Shown: one piece after another, positions 20,204 to 30,630 of the stretch
Layout: every line of letters begins with the position of its first letter
Position numbering within the stretch: the stretch's first letter is position 1
The notes under the pieces: model-generated
The model's database searches: none
Told to the model about the DNA's origin: nothing
Seen by the model: the letters and a program-made list of their open reading frames with translations, nothing else
NCBI RefSeq assembly: GCF_001315985.1
Contig: NZ_BBBI01000005.1
Location: 62,001-126,000 of the forward strand
DNA length: 64,000 nt
Source: Vulcanisaeta distributa JCM 11216
GTDB taxonomy: Archaea; Thermoproteota; Thermoprotei; Thermoproteales; Thermocladiaceae
Reading direction: 5' to 3'
Translations under genes and position numbers: made by a program

Positions 20204-21322
20204 TCACTCCCTGAGCCTTGGGTCGAGTATTATATATACTATTTCCATTATAAATATTATCACAATATAAAGCAATGTTGATGCATACGTTAATGCAACA
20301 ACCACGGGTAAATCAGGCGTTGGCGATTCAACAATAGCTATATTATACACATAACCAAGACCCCCCCACCATTGAAACACCATCTCCGTGACCAGGAAAC
20401 CACCGAATATTATGAATGGTATTGTTATGAAGATACTCGTTAATATAGATGGAGCGGCTGGCCTTAGTATGTACCTATTCACAACATGGCTCTCGGGTAA
20501 CCCCCCCTTAATTTTTGCGAAGGTCACGAAATCCTCCTGGGAAATGTTAAGTACGACAGTCCTTGCGAAGTATGCCCAACTACCAATGTTAATTATTAGT
20601 ACTGTTATTAAGGGTAGTGTAAGGTGCCATAGCAGGTCAAGGACCGCCTGTGGTATTGTGAATACCTTGGCTGGGTCTGTTAGCCATAGCTCATAGTACT
20701 TAGGGCTTACTATACCACCTGTTGGGAAGTAGATTGGTGAGTGGATCTGTGCTAGATAGAATGAGAATACTATTAGCATGACAATGCCAAGCCACCACTG
20801 AGGTATACCATTAGCTAATGCCGCATAATACATAACGGCTTTATCTGACTTAGAACCGTACTTAAGGGCTGACCTGAGCCCTATTTCAATCCCTATAAAG
20901 GCACTTAGCAATATCCCTAATGTGTCGAGAAGTATAGTACCTGGTAATGCTGATAATATTATATCAACAACCTTTCCACCACCAACATTGCCGTACTCAC
21001 TTGGGAAGTATGAATAACCCCCCCAGTTAAAGACAACCATGTTATACATTATGTAGAGGGTCCTAATCGCAGGCGGTTCATTAAGACCATAGGCATTCTC
21101 TAATTCAGTCATTATCTGAGTTTGCAATTGCTGTATCTGCGTTGAGTTATAGTGACCGTGCATCATTAAAGTCCTAATTATTGACTTCGTCTCCATTAAT
21201 ATCTCATCCTTAAGTATTTGTGACGCAGGACCCGCCAGGGCAAAAGATATTACAAAAAGTACTATAAATAACAAAATAACTAATGTCGCTGCTCTAATGG
21301 CCAGCGTCCTCGCAAGACCCAT
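20204..21322 (-). CDS. dppB: Oligopeptide ABC transporter permease (DppB-like)
   Basis: Membrane permease with an N-terminal helix (LVILLFIVLFVISFALAG), a hydrophilic extracytoplasmic loop to about residue 120 and five further helices. The conserved loop reads FVTFAKIKG-LPESHVVNRY, the coupling helix for the ATPases, and the end has IVYIILDPRLRE, typical of DppB. 372 residues in one frame, thus complete. In-frame G7 runs at 20362 and 20502 put extra glycines into FQWWGLGY and KGLPE. The 120-base gap to the binding-protein gene upstream is AT-rich and may hold a promoter or processing site. Confidence 0.92.
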   Translation of the reverse strand: MGLARTLAIRAATLVILLFIVLFVISFALAGPASQILKDEILMETKSIIRTLMMHGHYNSTQIQQLQTQIMTELENAYGLNEPPAIRTLYIMYNMVVFNWGGYSYFPSEYGNVGGGKVVDIILSALPGTILLDTLGILLSAFIGIEIGLRSALKYGSKSDKAVMYYAALANGIPQWWLGIVMLIVFSFYLAQIHSPIYFPTGGIVSPKYYELWLTDPAKVFTIPQAVLDLLWHLTLPLITVLIINIGSWAYFARTVVLNISQEDFVTFAKIKGGLPESHVVNRYILRPAAPSILTSIFITIPFIIFGGFLVTEMVFQWWGGLGYVYNIAIVESPTPDLPVVVALTYASTLLYIVIIFIMEIVYIILDPRLRE

Positions 21323-21441
21323 CGAGCCTAGAAAAACTTTTGGCGTTATTTAAGTCTTACTAACATTATGTAGGTAAATCTAAAATAAATAAAGTAAGTA
21401 TAAGAAATTATTTTAAAGGAATATTATATTTACAAACTTAT

Positions 21442-24128
21442 TTATCTTCTTCTTCTAATAACTAACCAAACACCGACTGCAATTATTATTACAATTATTA
21501 CAACTATTATAGCAATTAATAGCGTTGTACTCATCGTAACAGCATGCGTGGTTACAGTCGGAGTCACAGTTGTTGGTGGAGGCGGCGACACTGTTAATGA
21601 TGTTACGTACTGAGTAGGTATCTGAACTACATTGGTGAATGCGTAGAGTAATAGTTCGTAGGTACCCGGAGTCAATGTCGCAGTTACATTGCTTGGTATA
21701 GTCACTGTTAATACGCCGGGTGTTGTCGATGATGCAAAGGTCTCATAAATAATCTGTCCAGTGGCCGGGTTGATCAAGTATACGTACGCCTCTGGGTTAC
21801 CGACAGCGCTTACTGTTACGTTCAGTACATTTGTGGTGTTAGTGTATATCGATGATGGTGATACCGCGGTTATACTCGGTATTAGATTGGTTGGCACCGA
21901 CGTGACACCCAACTTAACAAAGACCTGGTTGTACCAATACGTATAGTTATATGGATAGCCACTCCAACTAACGAGCGTTGCTGATTGTGGCGTTGCCGTG
22001 GTTATGCTCTTGAGTATGTACGGACCATTACTAATCCAGAAGTTGCCATAGGTGTTGTAGAAGTTAAGGGCATCCTCATAGTCCTGTATGGCAGTTGCGG
22101 TTGCGTTTGGACCTAAGAAGTTATAACCGTTGATTATAGCCCACGAGCCATTATCCCATATGTACCCAGTACTAATCCAGTTCTGAAGCACACTTGCCAG
22201 GTACTGATTGAACTGCAAAGTCCTGAAGTCAGCCTGTGGTATACCTAGTGACTGAGCTTCACCACTCGTGAACGCGTACTTACCCTGTTGATAAGCATAG
22301 AACTCAAGGGCGAGGTCGACCCATGGATTTGCAAATGTGGGGGGGAAGCCAGGCGCGTAGTAGGCTGCCACGAAGTTGGGGGGGTCTGGGAACCAGTAGT
22401 TACCGTAAATCACTACCGTGCCATTCGGGAAGAACTGCATACCAACGATTGAGCTTACTGTTGGTGCTATTATGCCACCAACGTCACTTGCAGTTGCTTG
22501 GTTATGACCTAAGTCTGGCGCGCCGGTTGTCGTTGTTGCTGCTAGGTCAAACCACGTGTAGTAGTAGAAGATTATGTCGGCCATGCTTATTGGCTGGCCA
22601 TCCTGCCAGTACTGGCCTAGCCAGGTGCCGTTGAAGTATAGGTAGACGATGGACTTGGCGTACTGTCCAGGCCCAACGTCCTGCCACTTCTCAGCAGTTG
22701 CATTCCAAATAACGGCATTGGGCGGTACTGGGAATATTGCTGAGCCATTCGGGCTAATTATCGCATTCCAAGCACCCCCCCTAAGTGGCATTGGTTCACC
22801 AGTGAATGGGTTGTAGTAAGCAAATGGGTCGCTTGTGAACTCCTGAATAACATCCATTGAGTAGGCATCTGGTGGTAAGAACCAGGCAATGTTGTTCCAT
22901 GGGAACTCGCTTACGTGGAACATACCGACATTGAGCACATTGGTGAACCGTTGAGTATGCGAACTTAATGCCTAGTGGCCATTCGAGACCGAAGATGCTG
23001 GGCATCCAGTTGGTTAGGTTCTGTATTGGGTATGGGAATGTGGCTGCGACGAGCCATACCCTAACGGCCTGCTGGAAGCAGTCATAGAGGGCAGTCTTCG
23101 AGTAACCCTCGAATTGCTGGAGTGATGTGAAGTTACCCGTGGCAGCCCACATGGTTAATGTATCAATTGTTGAGTTGGCGTACTGCCAGTAGCCAGTTAC
23201 GCCCCCCCAGCCAGGCATGTCTCCAGTCCATGATGCACAGAATGAAGCACCGGCGTAGGTGTCCCAGGGCTCTGGGGGGGTTATGGTCCAGGCCTCAGTG
23301 TATATTTGCCACTCCATCTGTGCTGGGTTCGAGCCATAAACCATCGTTAAAGCCTCTGATAAGTCGCCGTATATTGGCTTAACTGTAAAACCAAGGTTTT
23401 GAAGTTCCGACATGAAGAACTGCCCAATGGCGTATCTGAATGGGTCGTCCTTCCTAATGAAGAATATTATCGTGACAGGCTGCGGTGTAGTGCTATTGGG
23501 TGGTATGTAGTACCACTGGTGGTTGATGTATAGTATTCTGCCAACCCATGGGTTGTACATGCCGTCAAAGTTTGCCGTCGTGTTTATCGCCTGGAATAGG
23601 GCAAAGATTGACTGATTAACATACGTCGGGTTATAATGAATATTTGCCTGGACAATCATTGGTTGGATCAAAAGCTGGCTATCTATTGCGAAGGGCCCGG
23701 GCCAGTCATACATGGGCGTTGCATAGCCTGAGAAGACCTGGGTTATTATTGCATGTCTATCGATAGGTAGTTCATTAGGAACCTGAACTGCCAGTAGGCG
23801 AATGGGTTAAACGTGGTGTTGCTTGGGTATGGATTGAAGAGTAGGTCGTAAGCTGAGGTTACCGCTGGGCTGACCATCTGTATACCCGGCGTTGTGCTTA
23901 ACTGCGACAATATATTGGGCGGTAATGCAAATGGGTTTAGGTAAATATCTATCCTACCTGATGTGAAGTATTGAACAGCCTCGGTTGGTGTGACTTCGTA
24001 TAGGTTTACGGTTGACGGCATTGTTTGCTGAGCATTAACTATGAGACTCACCATTAGTAGGGCTGTTATTAGCACTGCTGCTGTTAGTATGAACACCTTG
24101 TTTTTTATTCCCCCCCTTGTTTGGGCAT
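21442..24128 (-). CDS. Extracellular solute-binding protein family 5, membrane-anchored, frame broken
   Basis: Substrate-binding component of the importer. The true start is ATG 24128 (MPKQGGIKNKVFIL), followed by a signal-peptide-like stretch FILTAAVLITALLMVSLIVNA. The body is rich in aromatic residues and N-glycosylation sequons. A Thr/Pro hinge (PPPPTTVTPTVTTHA) leads to a C-terminal helix (LLIAIIVVIIVIIIAVGVWL) and RRRR, the archaeal way of tethering such proteins outside the cell. Breaks lie at 24110-24116 (G7 run), near 23740 and near 22935. Roughly 890 residues, larger than bacterial family-5 proteins. The substrate (peptide or oligosaccharide) cannot be read from sequence. Confidence 0.88.
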
Positions 24129-24152
24129 ACCATGTTTTCCTGAATTAAGTTT

Positions 24153-24647
24153 TTAAGCTTTTCCATGTATATTAATTATTGATTCTATAAATCCAATTAT
24201 TAATAATGCAATTACTATTATAAATAATATTGCGAGTATTATTGTTAATACATTAATTATTTCAGGCCTATAAATACCAATTACCATAATTTCCCCATTA
24301 CCTACCGATGTTAGATTGAGCATGGTTATTGTCGTGAAGCTCAGTTCCTTTGATTGATAGGGACCTAGATCAGTTACGTTATAAAGTGTTACTGTTATAT
24401 TTGTCTCAGGTATCCATTTAGCCACTGTTATGTTTATGTCCAGGTTACTATCATTAGTTTCCAAAATGAGAAATACTGTTTCTGATGGATTTATTGTGAA
24501 TGAGCCATTAATAGGTGGTCCTTTGTAATAATAATTAACGCTAAATGGATTTATGATTAAGTATATGGCAAGTATAACCGTAACTGCACCAATAATGTAC
24601 GCGGTAACTATAAATCTGTTTCTGAAAATTTCACGAAGCATTGACAA
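24153..24647 (-). CDS. Hypothetical two-helix membrane protein
   Basis: Not recognised. It has 164 residues, a membrane helix near residues 13-32 (VTAYIIGAVTVILAIYLII), an extracytoplasmic domain of about 90 residues rich in Asn/Thr and sequons (NGSFTINPSE, NITVTLYNVTD), and a second helix near the end (VLTIILAILFIIVIALLIIG). The topology suggests a small exported beta-rich domain held by two helices. It lies 24 bases upstream of the binding-protein gene on the same strand, so it probably starts the transporter transcript and could be an accessory subunit. That link is by position only. Confidence 0.6.
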   Translation of the reverse strand: MSMLREIFRNRFIVTAYIIGAVTVILAIYLIINPFSVNYYYKGPPINGSFTINPSETVFLILETNDSNLDINITVAKWIPETNITVTLYNVTDLGPYQSKELSFTTITMLNLTSVGNGEIMVIGIYRPEIINVLTIILAILFIIVIALLIIGFIESIINIHGKA

Positions 24648-24659
24648 GCACTTTTAATA

Positions 24660-24815
24660 CTATACCTTAAGTTTTGTTCTTCTCCATAGCCTCCTGGCTG
24701 GGTTTGTTAAGACTTTTCTATCGGTCTTTGCGGTTACCCAAATTGGCGGCGCTCTGTTTGACTTACCTGCCGCCGCAAGCCTTAACTTCTTACCCAATGG
24801 CTTATTCCTGGCCAT
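24660..24815 (-). CDS. rpl39e: 50S ribosomal protein L39e
   Basis: Very small, highly basic large-subunit protein of archaea and eukaryotes lining the exit tunnel. 51 residues from ATG 24815 to TAG 24660: [17 protein letters not shown], then [15 protein letters not shown] and the tail [14 protein letters not shown], an unmistakable L39e pattern. It lies 5 bases after the PDCD5-family gene on the same strand, the usual archaeal arrangement S19e-PDCD5-L39e. Confidence 0.93.
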   Translation of the reverse strand: MARNKPLGKKLRLAAAGKSNRAPPIWVTAKTDRKVLTNPARRLWRRTKLKV

Positions 24816-24820
24816 ACCCA

Positions 24821-25141
24821 TCACCTATACCTTATCCTGAACTCCCTATGGGTCTGTTTATAAATTGTTTCCAGTATCTTCTTGAGGTCTTCATCGGTTA
24901 TGGGAACCTTAATCCTGCCAGACTGGGCCAGGGCAATTAACTGCTGCTCAAGGGCGTCAACGAGTTCTGGCTTAACTACCCTTAGATTATCAAGTCTTTC
25001 GCGTGCCTCAGGCGTCAGTATTGCCCGGAGAACCGCCCTCCTTTGTGCAGCTAATTCCTGCCTCTTTTTCTCCTCCTCAATTTGCTTCTGGAGTTCCTGG
25101 ATTTTCCTCTGTCTGATGGCTTCAAGTTCATCCTCACTCAT
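24821..25141 (-). CDS. PDCD5 (TFAR19) family DNA-binding protein
   Basis: Small helical protein of the PDCD5 family found next to S19e and L39e in archaea. It has a charged N-terminal coiled-coil-like helix ([20 protein letters not shown]), the core [20 protein letters not shown], then [15 protein letters not shown] and the basic end REFRIRYR. 106 residues, complete. Archaeal members bind DNA in vitro, but their physiological role is not settled. Confidence 0.9.
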   Translation of the reverse strand: MSEDELEAIRQRKIQELQKQIEEEKKRQELAAQRRAVLRAILTPEARERLDNLRVVKPELVDALEQQLIALAQSGRIKVPITDEDLKKILETIYKQTHREFRIRYR

Positions 25142-25251
25142 TTCCTGATCACCCCCCCCGTCTCCTCATAATTATCATCAATAGACATGACACACCAGAA
25201 ACAGTGAACCTATTTATTAACCTTAAACCTTTATGAGGCTATCAATTAATT

Positions 25252-25739
25252 TTACTCAGTAGTCGTATTAGGCGTTAAGTACTTAGCCAATTCAGGCTTT
25301 GCTTAGCCATCTCCTTAAGTATGTTTAGGGCTATTTTATCAAGTAGTGACCTTCCCTGGGGCGTTATAACCCTACCCTCCTTAGTCTTCGTTACAAGACC
25401 GGCAGCCTCGAGTTGATGGAGGATGTTCCTAATTATTGCGCCACCGGCCTTCCTCGTCCTCTCGCTCCTGACAGCACTACCAACCTTAGCCCTATAGCTA
25501 AATGCCATTCTCAAGCTGCCAAGTCCTACGGGGGGGCCATTTAGGTAAATTTTTCTTAAAACGGCGGCGGCCCTTATGTACCACCAATCCTCCTGCATTG
25601 GAGGCCTATCCTTATTCGGCCCGGTCTTAACAAATAATGCCCAGTCTGGCGGCTTTACCTGGGGGGGTACATTCTCTCTTAAGTACTTAGCTAGTTCCCT
25701 AATCAATAGGTCCGCTGGCACATCCTTAACGCTTACCAA
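25252..25739 (-). CDS. rps19e: 30S ribosomal protein S19e, frame broken at C-terminus
   Basis: Small-subunit protein. Motifs are VSVKDVPADLLIRELAKYL, KPPDWALFVKTG, DWWYIRAAAVLRKIYL, GPVGLGSLRMAFSYR and LEAAGLVTKTKEGRVITPQG. An A-run error near 25300 (A3 for A4) shifts the frame just before the end; the true tail is KPELAKYLTPNTTTE with the stop at 25252. A C7 run at 25530 turns the family motif GPVG into GPPVG. First gene of the S19e-PDCD5-L39e group. Confidence 0.93.
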
Positions 25740-25837
25740 GGCCGATCAGGAATACGGGGGGGTAGTTAGGGTTAATAAGCATTTACTTGGCGTGATCACT
25801 TAATCTTAACGGTGCTAATTATTTAAGTAAAGATTCA

Positions 25838-26063
25838 ATGCGGTGCATGCATCATTGGGTTTATGGTATTCTCCGTAGTGGTGACCGATGGTATCGATGC
25901 CGGCATCACCGTTGCATCTAAATTCATAGCCGTGGGCGCACAGTGTCCCAGGCACGGGCCGGCATTGGCGCGGTGGCAATGCAATAATGTAACTCATCTG
26001 GAGATTCCACATGGTTTAATAAGCCCTGAGTTTTATAAGTGGTTGACTACCGCTTGTTTCTAA
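25838..26063 (+). CDS. Possible small Cys/His-rich protein (frame uncertain)
   Basis: Not recognised. From ATG 25838 one frame gives MRCMHHWVYGILRSGDRWYR followed by CRHHRC; a second frame continues QCPRHGPALARWQCNNVTHL to a stop at 26063. The clustered Cys and His in both pieces suggest a zinc-binding miniprotein joined through one frame error near 25920, as happens repeatedly in this window. A TATA-like TTTAAGTA sits about 20 bases upstream of the ATG. With no family match and an assumed frame shift, this could also be non-coding. Confidence 0.35.
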
Positions 26064-26128
26064 ACGTATAGGTTTGTTGGTTAATGGTTAGAAGGATTAA
26101 TAAATAGGTTGTTTTGTGGATTTGTGCA

Positions 26129-26465
26129 ATGGCCATCAAATTCTGCCCGAGATGTAAAAGTATAATGGTTCTAACAAAGAAGGATGGGAAAGCCGTTTGG
26201 AGGTGCCCGAAGTGTGGTTATGAGGAGGAGGCTAATGTTAATGGTGCGAAGCTTGTTGAGAGGACCGCACCGGCCAGGAGATGATAGGCCAATAGTGCTT
26301 ACCAAGTCCGGTGAGGAGGCGCTACCCAAGGTTAGGAAGACCTGCCCAAAGTGCGGTTACGAGGAGGCGTACTTCTGGGTTCAACAGACCAGGGCAGCCG
26401 ATGAGCCACCAACCAGGTTCTACAAATGCGTTAGGTGTGGGTACGTTTGGCGTGAGTACGAGTAA
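26129..26465 (+). CDS. tfs: Transcription factor S (TFIIS/RPB9-like), frame broken
   Basis: Transcript-cleavage factor that rescues backtracked RNA polymerase. The N-terminal zinc ribbon is FCPRCKSIMVL and WRCPKCGYEEE; the C-terminal TFIIS-type ribbon is CPKCGYEEAYFWVQQTRAAD then FYKCVRCGYVWREYE, including the acidic DE pair in AADEPPT that polymerase cleavage needs. The frame breaks near 26268, where one gene was split. About 111 residues, as expected. It immediately precedes PCNA. Confidence 0.93.
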
Positions 26466-26539
26466 AACCGTAATTACTGGGTAATACTGTTTCTACTGAG
26501 GATGTAGAGTTTATATTTAAGTGGCGGTTAGGTAATTTG

Positions 26540-27294
26540 ATGTCTGAGGTAAAGATAACATATCCAGATGCGAGGGAGTTTTCGCAAATAATAGATGCAG
26601 TATCTGCGTTAATAGAGGAGGCGAGTTTTAACTTGGCTAGTGATGGTCTTAAGTTAAGGGCCTTGGACCCATCTAGGACTGCGATGATTGATTTATTAAT
26701 ACCCAGGGAGGCCTTTGAGGAGTTCCCTGAGAGCCTTAGTGAGGAGGTTAGGATTGGCGTGAACTTCGACGACTTCAAGAAGTTGCTGAGGAGGATTAAG
26801 AAGGGTGATAAACTGGGCATGGAGGTTAGCGAGGGTAAGCTTAGGGTTAGGCTTGTTGGTAAGGCCTCAAGGACGATGACATTGCCATTAATTGATATTG
26901 GCGCTGAGGAATTACCAACGCCAAAGGTTGTGTATACAGTACTCGCCAAGGTATCCAGTGATGCACTAAATGAGGCGCTTAAGGATGCGACGTAATCGCC
27001 GATGCGGTTAAATTTGATGCTAAGGATGATGGTTTATACGTGTCTGCAAGCAGTGATAAGGGTGATGTTGAGGTTAAGTTTGAGAAGGAGGGTGAGGTGA
27101 TGTTTGAGTATGATCTCAAGGAACCTGCAACGGCTAAGTACAGCCTTGATTACCTGGTGGACACGGTGTCAAAGGCATATAGGATTAGTGATATAGTCAC
27201 TATTGAGTTTGCCACGCAGAAGCCCATTGCACTTACGTTTGAGATACCAATGGGTGGTAAGTTAACGTATTACATAGCGCCAATGATTGAGTAA
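26540..27294 (+). CDS. pcn: DNA polymerase sliding clamp (PCNA), frame broken
   Basis: Ring-shaped processivity factor. From ATG 26540: MSEVKITYPDAREFSQIIDA, ALDPSRTAMIDLLIP, the interdomain region EELPTPKVVYTVLAK, and after a lost G near 26990 (KDADVIADAVKF) the second domain DDGLYVSASSDKGDVEV, YSLDYLVDTVSKA and the C-terminal tail IAPMIE. About 251 residues. Crenarchaeota usually have several PCNA paralogues forming heterotrimers; this is one of them. It is followed by primase and GINS genes, a replication cluster. Confidence 0.94.
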
Positions 27295-27378
27295 TTTAAT
27301 GCCATAAATAATTAAATAATACGTTTTTACGCTGTAAAAATGATTTTAATGTGGAAATTAATGATGTAGGTGTTTCAT

Positions 27379-28433
27379 ATGCCGGGCTTCATTGATTTAG
27401 TTAAGGTGTTATTTAGGAATTACTATAGGGGGGGTGTTGATCTATCTGAAATTAATGATTTGGAAAGAAGGGAGTTTGGTTTTCAATTCTTCGATAAGGA
27501 GGGGGGGATGGTTAGGCACATGGCCTTTAAGAATAGTGATGAATTGAGGCATTACCTGGTGAGTAATGTTCCATCCCACGTATACTACTCATCAGCCCTT
27601 TACAATGACCCGGCCAACCAGGACATGGATGCTAAGTTGGTTGGTGCCGACTTAATCTTCGATATAGACGGCGACCACCTACCTACGCAGAATTGTCAGG
27701 GCGTTGAGCTTATGACCCTTGAGTGCCTCAGTGACGCCACTGAGGAGGTTAACAAACTCGTTGATTCACTAATCGAGGATTTTGGGCTTTCCGATTCATC
27801 GATTAAGATCTTCTTCAGCGGTCATAGGGGTTATCACGTACATATTGAATTGCCCGATGTTCGGGATTTAACGGATGAGGAGAGGAGGGAGATAATCGAT
27901 TACCTGCTCCTGCGTGGCTTTGATATTGAGCGTTTAATTAGGGGGCAATACCGTCCTCATAGATGCTAGGTTAAGGGGTATTGGCGGTAGGTTGGCATCG
28001 TTAATTCATGAATTAGATCCTGAATTACTTAATAGCTTAGTAACAGGAAGAAAATAGGCAAGTACTTAATTCGAAAGCTCGGTTCCTTAAATCACGTAGT
28101 TAGTGAACGCTTGTCCACACACATCGATGAGGTTGTGACCATGGATGTCCATCGACTAATTAGGCTGCCTAACTCACTGCATGGCAAGACTGGGCTCAGG
28201 GTCATCAGGGTTAGCCCAAGCGATTTGGAGAGGGGGGGGCTGATTTCATTGTAGATAAGGCAATACAGTTTAGGAGAGGTTCATTATCGCTGAGACTCAC
28301 AAAGAAATTGCCTGTGAGGAGGGTCTTGGGTGAGGACATCAGTGGTGATGAGGGGGGGAGTGTTATTAAAGTGCCTACCTATGTCGGTATATACCTGGTA
28401 ATGAGTGGTTGGGGGGGTGAGCCAGTTGATTAG
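27379..28433 (+). CDS. priS: DNA primase small subunit PriS, frame broken
   Basis: Catalytic subunit of the archaeal/eukaryotic-type primase. The metal-binding DxD is in [12 protein letters not shown] and the second motif [16 protein letters not shown] is intact. After breaks near 27945, 28055 and at the G8 run near 28232, the C-terminal part continues ([32 protein letters not shown]) with the third conserved Asp and the HGK-type region. It ends SGW-GEPVD at TAG 28431-28433, overlapping the GINS start. About 350 residues. ATG 27379 ([12 protein letters not shown]) is preferred to the upstream GTG 27370. Confidence 0.93.
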
Positions 28434-28950
28434 TGATGTGCTTAGGAGGTTAATGGATTTCACAAAGCTTGAGGTGAGTACTGAGGAGATCCAGAGACCG
28501 CCGTTTGAGTCTTACGCTCAATTAGTACAGGAGTTAAATAGTAGGTTGTCAATGGGTGGTAATGTGCTTGATAAGGAATTGATCGAATCCGCGATGAGCA
28601 TGGTTAGGGAGACGGTGGCCATCCTCGTTAGGAAGAGGATTGAGAAGATAATGAGGTACTACCAAGCTGGTAAGGAAGTACCGCAGGATGCATTACTCCC
28701 AGAGGAGAGGAGGTTTCTTATGCCATTACTGGAACTCAAGATTACTGAAGCACCTAGGAGTGAGGTTCAGGGATCGGCAATCGTATCGTTCAAGAAGGGG
28801 TTCCCAGTACTTTATAGTGTTCGTTTGGTGACCATCGGCCCATTTTCTCAATTTGATGTTGCGGTAATGCCTAGGAGTGATGCCGAGGAACTACTGCGTA
28901 GGGGGGGGTTGTTGATATTGTGCGTTAATTCAACGGAGGTAAAAATATAA
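28417..28950 (+). CDS. GINS complex subunit (Gins15/Gins51-like)
   Basis: Part of the CMG-type replicative helicase. The GTG at 28417 ([20 protein letters not shown]) overlaps the end of priS, the neighbourhood typical of the Gins15 subunit in Crenarchaeota. Helical A-domain features are [21 protein letters not shown] and a B-domain with [12 protein letters not shown]. The extreme C-terminus depends on the G8 run at 28901-28908: as written it ends VNSTEVKI at 28950, but removing two bases gives RRGVVDIVR and a stop about 15 bases earlier, which looks more like the family. Sequence similarity in GINS is low, so subunit assignment rests partly on context. Confidence 0.78.
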   Translation: MSQLISDVLRRLMDFTKLEVSTEEIQRPPFESYAQLVQELNSRLSMGGNVLDKELIESAMSMVRETVAILVRKRIEKIMRYYQAGKEVPQDALLPEERRFLMPLLELKITEAPRSEVQGSAIVSFKKGFPVLYSVRLVTIGPFSQFDVAVMPRSDAEELLRRGGLLILCVNSTEVKI

Positions 28951-28978
28951 AAGGGGGGGTCTTATCCTGTGGTACTTC

Positions 28979-29263
28979 GTGAAGTTTCCCAAGGTTGTGA
29001 GGGTTTATTGCCCAAGGTGTAATACGTACACGGAGCACACAGTGACTATTTACAGCCATGGAAAGAGGAGGGATTTGTCTGAGGGCCAGAGGAGATACTT
29101 GAGAAAGCTTAAGGGTTATGGCTCCAGCAGGAAGCCCAAGCAGAAGAGGTTTGCCAAGACTACGAAGAAGATTGTCGTTAAGCTTCAATGTAGGCAATGC
29201 GGCTATGTGTTGATGAGACCGATAGGTAGATTGAAGAAACTTGAGTTGGCTGAGACAAGGTGA
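28979..29263 (+). CDS. rpl44e: 50S ribosomal protein L44e
   Basis: Zinc-binding large-subunit protein. A GTG at 28979 starts [20 protein letters not shown]. The first zinc pair is CPRC, the second CRQCGY near the end; between them lies the basic [19 protein letters not shown] segment typical of L44e. 94 residues, complete. A G7 run at 28954-28960 just upstream probably represents an inflated Shine-Dalgarno-like GGGG. S27e follows after 7 bases, as in many archaea. Confidence 0.93.
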   Translation: MKFPKVVRVYCPRCNTYTEHTVTIYSHGKRRDLSEGQRRYLRKLKGYGSSRKPKQKRFAKTTKKIVVKLQCRQCGYVLMRPIGRLKKLELAETR

Positions 29264-29270
29264 GGTGGCC

Positions 29271-29480
29271 ATGCCCACTAACTGGCGTTCGGTCCTTGTT
29301 CCAAGGCCAAGGTCAAGGTTCCTGAGGGTTAGGTGTAATAATTGCGGTAATGAGCAGGTGGTCTTTGATAGGCCGGCCATGGTTGTTAGGTGCTTGGTCT
29401 GCGGCAACGTTCTCATAGAGCCCACTGGCGGTAAGGGTAGGATTGTTGGGGGGGCAACGGTAGTGGCAACCTACGAATGA
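29271..29480 (+). CDS. rps27e: 30S ribosomal protein S27e
   Basis: Zinc-ribbon small-subunit protein. ATG 29271 gives [20 protein letters not shown] with [11 protein letters not shown] and [16 protein letters not shown], the four cysteine ligands intact. 69 residues. The G7 run at 29448-29454 may add a Gly in [11 protein letters not shown]. The family's order L44e-S27e-aIF2alpha-Nop10 is preserved here. Confidence 0.93.
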   Translation: MPTNWRSVLVPRPRSRFLRVRCNNCGNEQVVFDRPAMVVRCLVCGNVLIEPTGGKGRIVGGATVVATYE

Positions 29481-29525
29481 AAATAGTGAAAAGATATAAA
29501 TTGAGTCTCATTCCTTTCATAGACG

Positions 29526-30375
29526 ATGAGCAAGAGGGAAGAGAAGGTAGATGACATTAAGAAGAATGTATTAACGGTCAGGGTTGCAAGGAAGGAACTA
29601 CCTGACATTGGTGAACTGGTTATTGGGACAGTATATAGGATATTGGAGCATGGGGCATACGTGCTTCTGGATGAGTATGGAGGTTTAGAGGCATATGCAC
29701 CAATCAATGAGGTTGTTCAGTCCTGGTTTCACGACATTAAAGATTACTTAAGGCCTGGGCAAAAGACCGTGTTTAGAGTTATCAGGTTGATGCCAGGAGA
29801 AAACTCGTTGATGTTTCATTCAGGAAGGTTAGGGAGGAGGAGAAAAAAGAAAAACTGACCAGGTGGAAGAGAACACTCAGGGGTATTAAGCTACTTGAAC
29901 TTGTTGCCAAGAAATTAAACATACCACTTGACAAGGCCCTTCAGGAGTTTGGATGGAAACTGGAGGATTACTACGGGGGGGACTTCTTATCGATCTTCGA
30001 GAACGTGGTTAAGTACGGCCCTGATGACCTTAGGAAATTAGGCCTTAGTGATGATGTTATTAATGCCATTATGGAGATTGCCAAGGAGAGGTTGAGGTTG
30101 AGCCCATGGAGATTTCTGGAATAATTAGGGTAATTAGTATTAAGCCTGACGGTGTTAAGCATGTTAGGGACGTACTGCTCAAGGCCATGGAATTAGCCAG
30201 AAAGGAGGGTGCCGAAAGCGTTAAGATATACACAATCGGTCCCCCCCCTAGGTATAGGATAGACATTGTTGGTAAGGATCCAAAGAAGCTCGAGCAGTTA
30301 CTCAAGGACGTGGTTAACCTGGTCACCACCGAGATTAAGAAGAGGGGGGTGGTGAGGCAAGTTTCACAAGAATAA
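29526..30375 (+). CDS. eif2a: Translation initiation factor aIF2 alpha subunit, frame broken
   Basis: Subunit of the initiator-tRNA-binding factor aIF2. Domain 1 is an S1/OB fold (LPDIGELVIGTVYRILEHGA, LDEYGGLEAYAPINEV). After a break near 29805 the helical domain 2 follows (KLTRWKRTLRGIKLLELVAK, KLNIPLDKALQEFGW). After a lost G near 30095 (RVEPMEISG) domain 3 is GIIRVISIKPDGVKHVRD with IGPPPRYRIDIVGKD. About 283 residues. The C8 run at 30241 and G7 run at 29976 inflate conserved positions. Three apparent ORFs belong to one gene. Confidence 0.92.
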
Positions 30376-30398
30376 GTGAGTAGTTTTGGGTGTTGGTT

Positions 30399-30629
30399 AT
30401 GGATTCAATAATGAGGAGATGCAGGAAGTGCGGTAGGTACACAATGAGGAAGGATAAGTGCCCATACTGCGGCGGCGAACTCGAGGTACCGCATCCACCC
30501 AAGTACTCACCTGATGATAAGTACGGTAGATATAGGTTGATTATGAAGATAATGAGCGGTAAGATTAGACTTAATCAGGATATTATAAATGCAATAATTT
30601 CAGGGCCAACCGGTCCTAAAACTCAGTAA
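30399..30629 (+). CDS. nop10: H/ACA RNP component Nop10
   Basis: Small protein of the H/ACA pseudouridylation particle that bridges Cbf5 and the guide RNA. The zinc ribbon is RRCRKCGRYTMRKDKCPYCGG (Cys-x2-Cys then Cys-x2-Cys), followed by VPHPPKYSPDDKYGRYRL, the diagnostic Nop10 segment. The C-terminal extension IMSGKIRLNQDIINAIIS is longer than in most archaea. Start ATG 30399. 76 residues. It follows aIF2alpha by 23 bases. Confidence 0.92.
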   Translation: MDSIMRRCRKCGRYTMRKDKCPYCGGELEVPHPPKYSPDDKYGRYRLIMKIMSGKIRLNQDIINAIISGPTGPKTQ

Positions 30630-30630
30630 G

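Noticed and set aside
25741-26060. Frames on the minus strand opposite the Cys/His ORF
   Set aside because: They mirror the plus-strand sequence and have no promoter or family features.
30106-30375. Stand-alone small gene
   Set aside because: It is domain 3 of aIF2alpha (KPDGVKHVRD, PRYRIDIVG); one lost G near 30095 separates it.
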